Source of the DNA: Histophilus somni
Lineage (GTDB): Bacteria > Pseudomonadota > Gammaproteobacteria > Enterobacterales > Pasteurellaceae
DNA: 64,000 bases
Direction: 5' to 3'
Assembly: GCF_014202395.1 (NCBI RefSeq)
Contig: NZ_JACHGQ010000007.1
Location: forward strand, 1-64,000
The position numbers and the translations under genes were made by a program. The notes under the pieces are model-generated. The model was not told the DNA's origin. It saw nothing but the letters and a program-made list of their open reading frames with translations, and searched no databases. How positions within the stretch are numbered: position 1 is the first letter of the stretch; every line of letters begins with the position of its first letter. Below are positions 58,108-64,000 of the stretch, piece by piece.

Positions 58108-59424
58108 ATGAATAAAAACACTTTTTTTGTAGGCTTTATGCTGTTTGCTATCTTTTTTGGTGCAGGGAACTTAATTTTTCCTCCCAAGTTGGGATTTGAT
58201 AGCGGATCTGAATTTATTCCTTCTATTTTAGGCTTTGTATTAACAGGGGTTGGCTTACCGCTATTGGGCATCGTTGTTAGTGCATTTTATAATGGGGGAT
58301 ACAAAGAGGCACTTAAACAAATTCATCCTGCATTTTCATTAATTTTTTTAATTGCGATTTATTTATCTATCGGCCCTTTTTTTGCCGGACCAAGAACCGG
58401 TGCAACAGCTTACGAATTTGTGATTCTACCTTTTATGGGGGAAGCAACATCAATTTCTAAACTGGTATTCTTTGCGGTCTATTTTTCATTGACTTTATGG
58501 CTAAGTTTAAATCCGACGAAATTAGTCGATCGTATCGGCTCTATTTTAACGCCTATTTTATTGGTAGCGATTATCGCATTAGTTATCCGTTCTGTTTTTT
58601 TATTAAGCGGACATGATATTCCAAGTGTAACGGTGAATACATCAGGTAGCTTTTTTAATGGCGTGATTGAGGGCTACTTTACTATGGATGCCCTAGCATC
58701 CGTTGCTTTTTCTGTGGTTGTGTTAAATGCTATACGAAATAAAACCGACCTAAGTGTTTCATTAAAACAGCAAACAATTTTTGCTGCATTTATTGCTGCC
58801 ATTGCCTTGGGTTTAATTTATGTAGCATTAGGATGGATTGGTAACAATATTTCAATTAATGCGGATGTATTAGCTGATTTGCAAGCGAAAAAACAAGACC
58901 TTGGTACTTACATTCTAAACGATGTAACTACATTAGCTTTTGGTGAGTTAGGTCGTACGTTGTTAGGAATTATCGTTTCTCTTGCTTGTTTAACAACTGC
59001 GGTAGGATTAGCGGTTGCTGTGAGCGAATATTTTAATGAGATTTATCCGAAGATTTCTTACAAAACCTATGTTGTTTTATTTTGTTTAGTGAGTTTTGTA
59101 ATTGCAAATTTAGGCTTAAAAGAAGTTATTAGTTTATCATTACCTGTATTGCTAATCCTTTATCCTATTGCAATGACAGTGATTTTGTTGCTTTTTGTTA
59201 ATATTATTTTCCCGACGCCAATTTTAGCTCATCGCTTATCTTTAGGATTGGTGACTGTCGTGTCTGTTTTATCGGTATTTGGGGTTGGAAAAATTGAGTT
59301 TATCGAGCAACTTCCACTAAAACCTTACTCTATGGAATGGCTACCTTTTGCATTGGTTGGATTTATTTTAGGATGTTTTTTACACATATTCTTCAGTAAA
59401 GAAAAATCAGTGTTAAAAAGATAA
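58108..59424 (+). CDS. brnQ: Branched-chain amino acid transporter BrnQ
   Basis: 438-residue inner-membrane carrier of the LIVCS family, taking up leucine, isoleucine and valine with sodium or protons. About twelve membrane helices; family motifs FFGAGNLIFPPKLG near the N-terminus, GPFFAGPRTGATAYEF, LTPILLVAI and EGYFTMDALASVAF. Ribosome site ACAGGAAA. It stands alone with a bidirectional terminator after it. Confidence 0.94.
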   Translation: MNKNTFFVGFMLFAIFFGAGNLIFPPKLGFDSGSEFIPSILGFVLTGVGLPLLGIVVSAFYNGGYKEALKQIHPAFSLIFLIAIYLSIGPFFAGPRTGATAYEFVILPFMGEATSISKLVFFAVYFSLTLWLSLNPTKLVDRIGSILTPILLVAIIALVIRSVFLLSGHDIPSVTVNTSGSFFNGVIEGYFTMDALASVAFSVVVLNAIRNKTDLSVSLKQQTIFAAFIAAIALGLIYVALGWIGNNISINADVLADLQAKKQDLGTYILNDVTTLAFGELGRTLLGIIVSLACLTTAVGLAVAVSEYFNEIYPKISYKTYVVLFCLVSFVIANLGLKEVISLSLPVLLILYPIAMTVILLLFVNIIFPTPILAHRLSLGLVTVVSVLSVFGVGKIEFIEQLPLKPYSMEWLPFALVGFILGCFLHIFFSKEKSVLKR

Positions 59425-59436
59425 GATATAAAAATG

Positions 59437-59460
59437 AGGGCATATTCAATGCCCTTATTT
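59437..59460. terminator. Bidirectional terminator, brnQ / nfuA
   Basis: AGGGCAT / ATGCCCT around a 5-base loop with TATTTTCT on the right and AAAAT on the left, between convergent genes. Confidence 0.7.
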
Positions 59461-59461
59461 T

Positions 59462-60043
59462 CTAGTAGTAAGAGTGTTCACCCCGCTGGTGTTCAGTTAC
59501 GTCTTTTACACCTGTCAATTCATCGGCAAACATTGCTAATAATTGTTTTTCAATGCCGTCTTTTAGGGTGACATCTACCATTGAACAGCCATTACACCCC
59601 CCGCCAAATTGTAAAATAGCCTTGCCATCTTTGGTAATTTCAATCAAGGTAATATGCCCGCCATGTCCTGCCAATTGAGGATTGATTTGCGTTTGGATAG
59701 CATATTCCACACGTTCAATCAATGGTGCATCATCAGCTACTTTACGCATTTTAGCATTAGGTGCTTTTAAGGTTAATTGAGACCCCATTTCTTCAGTTAT
59801 ATAATCAATTTCAGCATCTTCTAAAAAAGGGAAACTGACTTCATCTATGAAAGCAGAAAACTCACTGTATTTTATTTCATGATCTGTTGTTTCTACGGCA
59901 TTTTTAGGGCAATAAGACACACCGCATTCTGCATTAGGAGAGCCTGGATTAACGACAAAAATTCGGATATTTGTACCTTCTTCTTGTTGATCTAAAAGAC
60001 GACGAAAATGTGCTTGTGCAGCCTCTGAAATGGTAATTTGCAT
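59462..60043 (-). CDS. nfuA: Fe-S biogenesis protein NfuA
   Basis: 193-residue iron-sulfur carrier that receives [4Fe-4S] clusters and hands them to target enzymes, especially under oxidative or iron stress. N-terminal degenerate A-type domain ([33 protein letters not shown]); C-terminal Nfu domain with the cluster-binding pair Cys150 and Cys153 in [11 protein letters not shown]. Length close to E. coli NfuA (191). comF lies upstream on the same strand; in E. coli nfuA is near the comF relative gntX. Confidence 0.96.
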   Translation of the reverse strand: MQITISEAAQAHFRRLLDQQEEGTNIRIFVVNPGSPNAECGVSYCPKNAVETTDHEIKYSEFSAFIDEVSFPFLEDAEIDYITEEMGSQLTLKAPNAKMRKVADDAPLIERVEYAIQTQINPQLAGHGGHITLIEITKDGKAILQFGGGCNGCSMVDVTLKDGIEKQLLAMFADELTGVKDVTEHQRGEHSYY

Positions 60044-60135
60044 AAATTAATATTCCTAGCAATACTTGAGTAAAATTATCAGGAATGATACTCCTAGACC
60101 GCTCTTTTTTCCAGTAATATTACTTAGTTTTTATG

Positions 60136-60834
60136 TTAAGTTTTTGCCAGTCCCCATACATGAATAACGTTAATTCCTGCTTGTTTTAATAGTTTTGCTA
60201 TTTCATTTAATGTTGAGCCTGTTGTAATAACATCATCAATTAAAGCGATGGAATGATATTGTTTTGCTCGCTTAATATTCACGCTAAAAGCGTTGTGTAA
60301 ATTAGATCGTCTTGCTTTTTCATTTAGTCCTCGTTGCATTTTTGTGTATTTTTGGCGGACAACCAGTTTATTATCCAGTGGAATCGAAAGTTGGCGTGAA
60401 AGTTGTTTAGCAATTAAGTACGCTTGATTATACCCCCTGTACCATTGACGAAAATGATGTAACGGAACAGGAATGATGACTTCAGGCAAACTGAATAAAT
60501 ACTCTCTTCTTGCATCGTAAATTGCTAACAACATTAACTGTGCCAAAGTGCGGTCTAAATAATAGCGATTTTGAAATTTGAATTGATGAATAAGTGTGGA
60601 TAAAGGTGGTTGGTAGCGTCCAATGACTACCATTTGTTGCCAATTCGGTGGTTGTTTTGCACAATTACCGCAAAACATCTGCCCTCTAAAGGCTTGATTT
60701 TTTGATAAAACAGCACCACAACGTCCACAATAATTTAAGCGAGAAATTTGCTTATCACATTGATAACACAAATAACGGTGTGCAAAATTTAACGGTTTTT
60801 GACAATGGACACAGCTAAAATTAAACCAGTTCAC
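60136..60834 (-). CDS. comF: Competence protein ComF (GntX family)
   Basis: 232-residue cytoplasmic protein required for natural transformation in Haemophilus, where it helps move DNA into the cytoplasm. The N-terminus has four CxxC pairs in zinc-ribbon style (CVHC, CYQC, CGRC, CGNC). The C-terminus is a phosphoribosyltransferase-like domain with the loop IALIDDVITTGST. The E. coli counterpart GntX lies next to nfuA as here. A CRP-S-type competence element sits upstream (60911-60932), consistent with regulation by Sxy and CRP. Confidence 0.93.
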   Translation of the reverse strand: MNWFNFSCVHCQKPLNFAHRYLCYQCDKQISRLNYCGRCGAVLSKNQAFRGQMFCGNCAKQPPNWQQMVVIGRYQPPLSTLIHQFKFQNRYYLDRTLAQLMLLAIYDARREYLFSLPEVIIPVPLHHFRQWYRGYNQAYLIAKQLSRQLSIPLDNKLVVRQKYTKMQRGLNEKARRSNLHNAFSVNIKRAKQYHSIALIDDVITTGSTLNEIAKLLKQAGINVIHVWGLAKT

Positions 60835-60910
60835 TTAAGTTATAACCTCCAGAGTGGAAAAAAGTGCAGTATTCCATTCAGGAAAATATAGATCAAAAGA
60901 TTAGGGATAA

Positions 60911-60932
60911 TTTCTCGATCTTAATCACAAAA
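60911..60932 (-). promoter_or_regulatory. CRP-S (competence) type site upstream of comF
   Basis: Plus-strand TTTCTCGATCTTAATCACAAAA matches the competence consensus TTTTGCGATCNNNATCGCAAAA well. One half has the CGATC core diagnostic of CRP-S sites, the other is a canonical CRP half (TCACA). Centre is about 87 bases from the comF start. It lies between comF and the divergent Cof-type gene and could also affect the latter. Confidence 0.6.
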
Positions 60933-60980
60933 ATGCTAGAATTAGCCAAGCTAAACTAATCATTTTATGAAGGAAAATTT

Positions 60981-61793
60981 ATGTCTTTAACTGACTATCG
61001 TGAAAAAATTAGCATGGTATTTTTTGATATTGACGAAACCTTATTTTCAAAAGAAAAAGATCATTTACCGGCAAGCACTTATTTTGCATTAAAATCTTTG
61101 CGTGAAAAAGGTGTTTTGGTAGGTATTGCGACAGGGCGTGCACGCTGTACTTTTCCTGCCAAAATCAATCAAATGATTGATGAATTAGGGATTGATATTT
61201 TTGTTACTGCCAATGGGCAACATGTTGAGTATCAGGGGCGGACATTAGCTCGTTATGCAATTGACAAAAATAAATTGTACAAACTGGTTGAGTTTTTTGA
61301 TCAATATGGCATTGATTATGTTCAAGTAGCGAACACCGAGATTAAAATTTCCAGCCTCAATCCAATACTCACTGATGCTTTTAATCCAATTAGTACGAAT
61401 TATCAAGTAGATCCTCGTTATTTTGAACGGCATGATGTATTACAAATTTTGTCATTCTATGAGGATAAAAGCTACGATGAATTAATTGCTCAATCTAATA
61501 TTTTAGAAGGGTTAAAAACAGTGCGTTGGCATCCTAATTCAGTGGATATATTTGATAAAGACGGTTCAAAAGCACGGGGAATCCAAGTTGTTGTTGAGCA
61601 TTTAGGGTTGAATATGGAAAATGTGATGGCATTTGGTGATGGGCTTAATGACATAGAAATGCTAAGTGCGGTCGGTGTTGGCGTTGCTATGGGAAATGGT
61701 CATGAATTGTTAAAACAACAAGCGAATTATGTTACTGATCATATTGAAGAAAATGGCATTTATAATTTTTTACATAAAGTTGGTTTGGTGTAA
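60981..61793 (+). CDS. Cof-type HAD-IIB family hydrolase
   Basis: 270-residue cytoplasmic phosphatase of the HAD superfamily, class IIB. Nucleophile motif FFDIDETLFS with Asp16 and Asp18; motif II IATGR; motif IV GDGLNDIEML; cap domain from about 85 to 190. Members dephosphorylate small sugar phosphates, FMN or pyridoxal phosphate; the substrate is not predictable. An uptake core lies inside near the 3' end (61664-61672). Divergent from comF. Confidence 0.9.
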   Translation: MSLTDYREKISMVFFDIDETLFSKEKDHLPASTYFALKSLREKGVLVGIATGRARCTFPAKINQMIDELGIDIFVTANGQHVEYQGRTLARYAIDKNKLYKLVEFFDQYGIDYVQVANTEIKISSLNPILTDAFNPISTNYQVDPRYFERHDVLQILSFYEDKSYDELIAQSNILEGLKTVRWHPNSVDIFDKDGSKARGIQVVVEHLGLNMENVMAFGDGLNDIEMLSAVGVGVAMGNGHELLKQQANYVTDHIEENGIYNFLHKVGLV

Positions 61794-61924
61794 TTTTAAC
61801 AAGGTTAAATAACTTATAGGTCGCTTTTTATTTTCTCGGCATCATTATCCTCAGTAAGAATTCACCGCACTTTTCTATTAGCTATGATAAACTTATTGCC
61901 CTTTTAGGTTGATGATGAGTGTTT

Positions 61925-62965
61925 ATGAAGAAAATTTTATTCATTGTATTGTTGTTTTTGTGTGGTGCAGGCGGTAGCGTTTTTTGGGCATATTGGCAAA
62001 TAACTGACTTTGTAAAACAACCTGTTAAAGTCAAAGAAGAGCAACTTTTAACTGTTGTGCGAGGAACGACCGGCAATAAATTGGCAATATTATTAGAAAA
62101 TGAAGGGTTAATCGAAAATGGGAAATGGTTGCCTTGGCTGCTTAAATTAAAACCCGAATTGAATAAAATTAAAGCCGGTACTTATTCCCTCGTTAATGTA
62201 GAAAATATTCAAGATCTTCTTGATGTACTTAATCAGGGCAAAGAGGTGCAATTTAATTTGCAATTGATTGAAGGGCAACGTTTTAAAACTTGGCGTAAAA
62301 TTTTAGAAAATGCACCGCACTTGCGGCAAACATTACAAGGAAAATCGGAGAAAGAGATTTTTACTTTGCTGGAGTTACCGGCTTATTCAAAAGCTGTTTA
62401 TGAATGGAAAACGATTGATGGTTGGTTATATCCGGATACTTATAGTTACACGCCTAACTCTAGCGATTTGGCACTGTTAAAACGTGCGGCTTCCCGTACC
62501 ATAAAAGCGTTGGAGCGAGCTTGGCAACAAAGAAATGTAAATTTGCCATTGAAAAATCCCTATGAAATGTTAATTCTTGCTTCTATTGTGGAAAAGGAAA
62601 CAGCATTGACTGAGGAGAGAGCGAAAGTAGCGGGTGTTTTTGTGAATCGTTTAAATAAGCAAATGAAATTACAAACAGATCCAACGGTGATCTATGGTAT
62701 GGGTGATGATTATAAAGGTAATATTCGGAAAAAAGATTTATTGACACCAACCCCTTATAATACCTATGTGATTGATGGTTTACCGCCGACGCCGATTGCT
62801 ATGGTAAGCGAGGAAAGTTTACAGGCTGTTGCTAAACCGGAACAGCATGATTATTTATATTTTGTCGCAGATGGAAGCGGTGGACACAAGTTTAGTAAAA
62901 CATTGGCAGAACATAACCGTGCTGTGCAAGAATATTTGCGTTGGTACCGTTCTCAATCAAAATAG
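61925..62965 (+). CDS. mltG: Endolytic murein transglycosylase MltG
   Basis: 346-residue inner-membrane enzyme (YceG) that cuts nascent glycan strands and sets their length. One N-terminal membrane helix (about 3-22), a LysM-like subdomain, and the catalytic domain with Glu223 in [26 protein letters not shown] plus [29 protein letters not shown] and [15 protein letters not shown] at 61925 preferred over a GTG two codons earlier. Followed after nine bases by tmk, as in many gamma-proteobacteria; pabC, often upstream, is absent. Confidence 0.95.
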   Translation: MKKILFIVLLFLCGAGGSVFWAYWQITDFVKQPVKVKEEQLLTVVRGTTGNKLAILLENEGLIENGKWLPWLLKLKPELNKIKAGTYSLVNVENIQDLLDVLNQGKEVQFNLQLIEGQRFKTWRKILENAPHLRQTLQGKSEKEIFTLLELPAYSKAVYEWKTIDGWLYPDTYSYTPNSSDLALLKRAASRTIKALERAWQQRNVNLPLKNPYEMLILASIVEKETALTEERAKVAGVFVNRLNKQMKLQTDPTVIYGMGDDYKGNIRKKDLLTPTPYNTYVIDGLPPTPIAMVSEESLQAVAKPEQHDYLYFVADGSGGHKFSKTLAEHNRAVQEYLRWYRSQSK

Positions 62966-62974
62966 TGAAATAAA

Positions 62975-63607
62975 ATGAAAACAGGAAAGTTTATTGTTAT
63001 TGAAGGCTTAGAAGGTGCAGGTAAAAGTAGTACACATCAAGTTGTGGTAAATACATTGAAGGAGTTTGGTATTCATGAAGTTGTTTTTACTCGGGAGCCT
63101 GGCGGAACGCCTTTAGCGGAAAAATTACGTTATCTTATTAAACATGAAGCCGAGGAACTTGTCACGGCTAAAGCAGAATTGCTCATGTTGTATGCTGCTC
63201 GAGTTCAGCTCGTAGAGAATGTTATAAAGCCGGCTTTAGCAAGAGGCAAATGGGTAGTGGGAGATCGTCATGATTTATCTTCACAGGCTTATCAAGGAGG
63301 CGGTCGAGGTTTGGATCGGCATTTGATGACAACGTTAAAAAATGCTGTGTTGGGCGATTTTAAGCCCGATTTTACGTTGTATCTTGATATTGAACCAGAA
63401 ATTGGTTTAGCAAGAGCAAAAGGAAGAGGGGAATTAGATCGTATTGAACAACAAAATTTAGATTTTTTTCACCGTACTCGAGCAAGGTATTTACAGTTAG
63501 TGCAACAAGATCCTAATGCAGTGCTAATTAATGCGGGGCAACCTATTGAGCTTGTGCAGCAAGATATTCGTAAAGCTGTGCAAAAATTTATTGAAGAAAA
63601 TGTGTAA
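62975..63607 (+). CDS. tmk: Thymidylate kinase
   Basis: 210-residue enzyme phosphorylating dTMP to dTDP. P-loop GLEGAGKSS at 11-19; DR(H/Y) motif in [19 protein letters not shown]; lid region [14 protein letters not shown]. Middle gene of mltG-tmk-holB; its last codons overlap the holB start by eight bases. Confidence 0.97.
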   Translation: MKTGKFIVIEGLEGAGKSSTHQVVVNTLKEFGIHEVVFTREPGGTPLAEKLRYLIKHEAEELVTAKAELLMLYAARVQLVENVIKPALARGKWVVGDRHDLSSQAYQGGGRGLDRHLMTTLKNAVLGDFKPDFTLYLDIEPEIGLARAKGRGELDRIEQQNLDFFHRTRARYLQLVQQDPNAVLINAGQPIELVQQDIRKAVQKFIEENV

Positions 63608-64000
63608 TTTATATCCTTGGTTACAACCTTATTATCAACGAATTATCCAACCTTTTTTACAAGAGAAAGGGCATCATGCTTTGTTATTTAAAGCTGAACA
63701 AGGAATAGGTATCGAGCAATTGATTGAAAATATCGCAGGTTGGTTAATGTGCCGGCAAAAAGATGCCCTACAATCTTGCCGACAATGCCAAAGTTGTGCA
63801 TTATTCAGAGCAGGAAATCATCCTGATTTTTATCGACTTGAATCTCTTGACAATAAGGATATTGGTGTCGAGCAAGTGCGAGAAATGAATGAAAAAGTTA
63901 GTCAGTTTGCAAAACAAGGCGGAAATAAAGTTGTGTTTATTAGTCAAGCTGAACGTTTAACTGAAAGTGCGGCGAATGCGTTACTAAAAACGTTGGAAGA
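63600..64000 (+). CDS. holB: DNA polymerase III delta' subunit, partial
   Basis: Open frame from ATG 63600 to the window end (133 codons, no stop), encoding the N-terminal part of the clamp-loader subunit delta'. It begins [21 protein letters not shown] and has [18 protein letters not shown] in place of a true Walker A, the zinc-module cysteines in [18 protein letters not shown], and [24 protein letters not shown]. Overlap with tmk and the mltG-tmk-holB order support it. Truncated only by the window edge. Confidence 0.93.
   Translation, partial: MCNLYPWLQPYYQRIIQPFLQEKGHHALLFKAEQGIGIEQLIENIAGWLMCRQKDALQSCRQCQSCALFRAGNHPDFYRLESLDNKDIGVEQVREMNEKVSQFAKQGGNKVVFISQAERLTESAANALLKTLE

Larger units (their letters stand above)
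2004..61672. repeat. Dispersed DNA uptake signal sequences (Haemophilus-type core)
   Basis: The 9-base core AAGTGCGGT or its complement recurs across the window and marks DNA for uptake by the transformation machinery. Perfect plus-strand copies I placed: 2004, 8505, 9520, 9978, 10891, 13111, 17774, 28738, 35390, 36531, 61664; complement copies include 25932 and 41464. The list is by eye and not complete. Inverted pairs form hairpins at 20399-20420 and 41464-41490. The presence of comF fits a naturally competent host. Confidence 0.85.

Overview
The window is a chromosomal segment from a member of the Pasteurellaceae in the Haemophilus influenzae-type uptake-sequence clade. The 9-base DNA uptake core AAGTGCGGT, or its complement, recurs in genes and gaps throughout. 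Nearly every protein matches Haemophilus/Pasteurella or enterobacterial housekeeping families, base composition is AT-rich, and several gene neighbourhoods are typical of the family (narQ-murB-rpoH, fadL/yfcZ, surE-truD, rapA-rluA). I do not assign a species. I see no rRNA, tRNA, CRISPR array, prophage or complete insertion sequence.

Layout. 0.3-2.2 kb: uridine phosphorylase (udp) and a transposase-derived helix-turn-helix protein that seems to have lost its DDE catalytic residues. 2.2-7.4 kb: an accessory sugar locus. A five-gene operon (PTS IIC, glycosylasparaginase, M17 aminopeptidase, PTS IIB, PTS IIA) is divergent from cutC, with a control region holding a CRP-like site and two matching operator-like palindromes. 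7.6-24.9 kb: mainly core genes (rapA, rluA, an M48 lipoprotein protease, ppa, mtr, pyrR, surA, rsmA, apaH, leuS, lptE, holA, ftsEX, asd). 25.0-28.7 kb: fecBCDE, a ferric-citrate-type ABC importer without fecA or fecIR beside it. 28.9-38.3 kb: purM, mutH, ogt, a FadL-type porin divergent from a YfcZ-family gene, a pirin, rpoH, a small unknown gene, murB and narQ. 38.7-44.2 kb: the periplasmic nitrate reductase operon napDAGHBC, divergent from its nitrate sensor narQ and preceded by a near-consensus FNR box. 44.3-55.6 kb: a minus-strand block (purL, nlpD, yqaA, surE, truD, ispF, a Kef-type antiporter, ispD, ftsB, greB). 55.7-64.0 kb: tex, brnQ, nfuA, comF, a Cof-type phosphatase, mltG, tmk and the start of holB.

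The most interesting unit is the 2.2-7.4 kb locus. Its gene content fits uptake of a glycosylated asparagine or short glycopeptide by a chitobiose-type PTS, trimming by the aminopeptidase, and cleavage of the GlcNAc-Asn bond by the glycosylasparaginase. CutC would have an unexplained role. This pathway is inference. The locus also lies in a stretch of about 6.5 kb where I find no perfect uptake core, which fits later acquisition.

Regulatory sites I could place: a TrpR-like operator on the mtr -10 box, PurR boxes upstream of purM and purL, the FNR box upstream of nap, a CRP-S (competence) type site upstream of comF, and numerous intrinsic terminators. Two related 45-60 bp palindromic elements resembling IS150-group ends flank purL.
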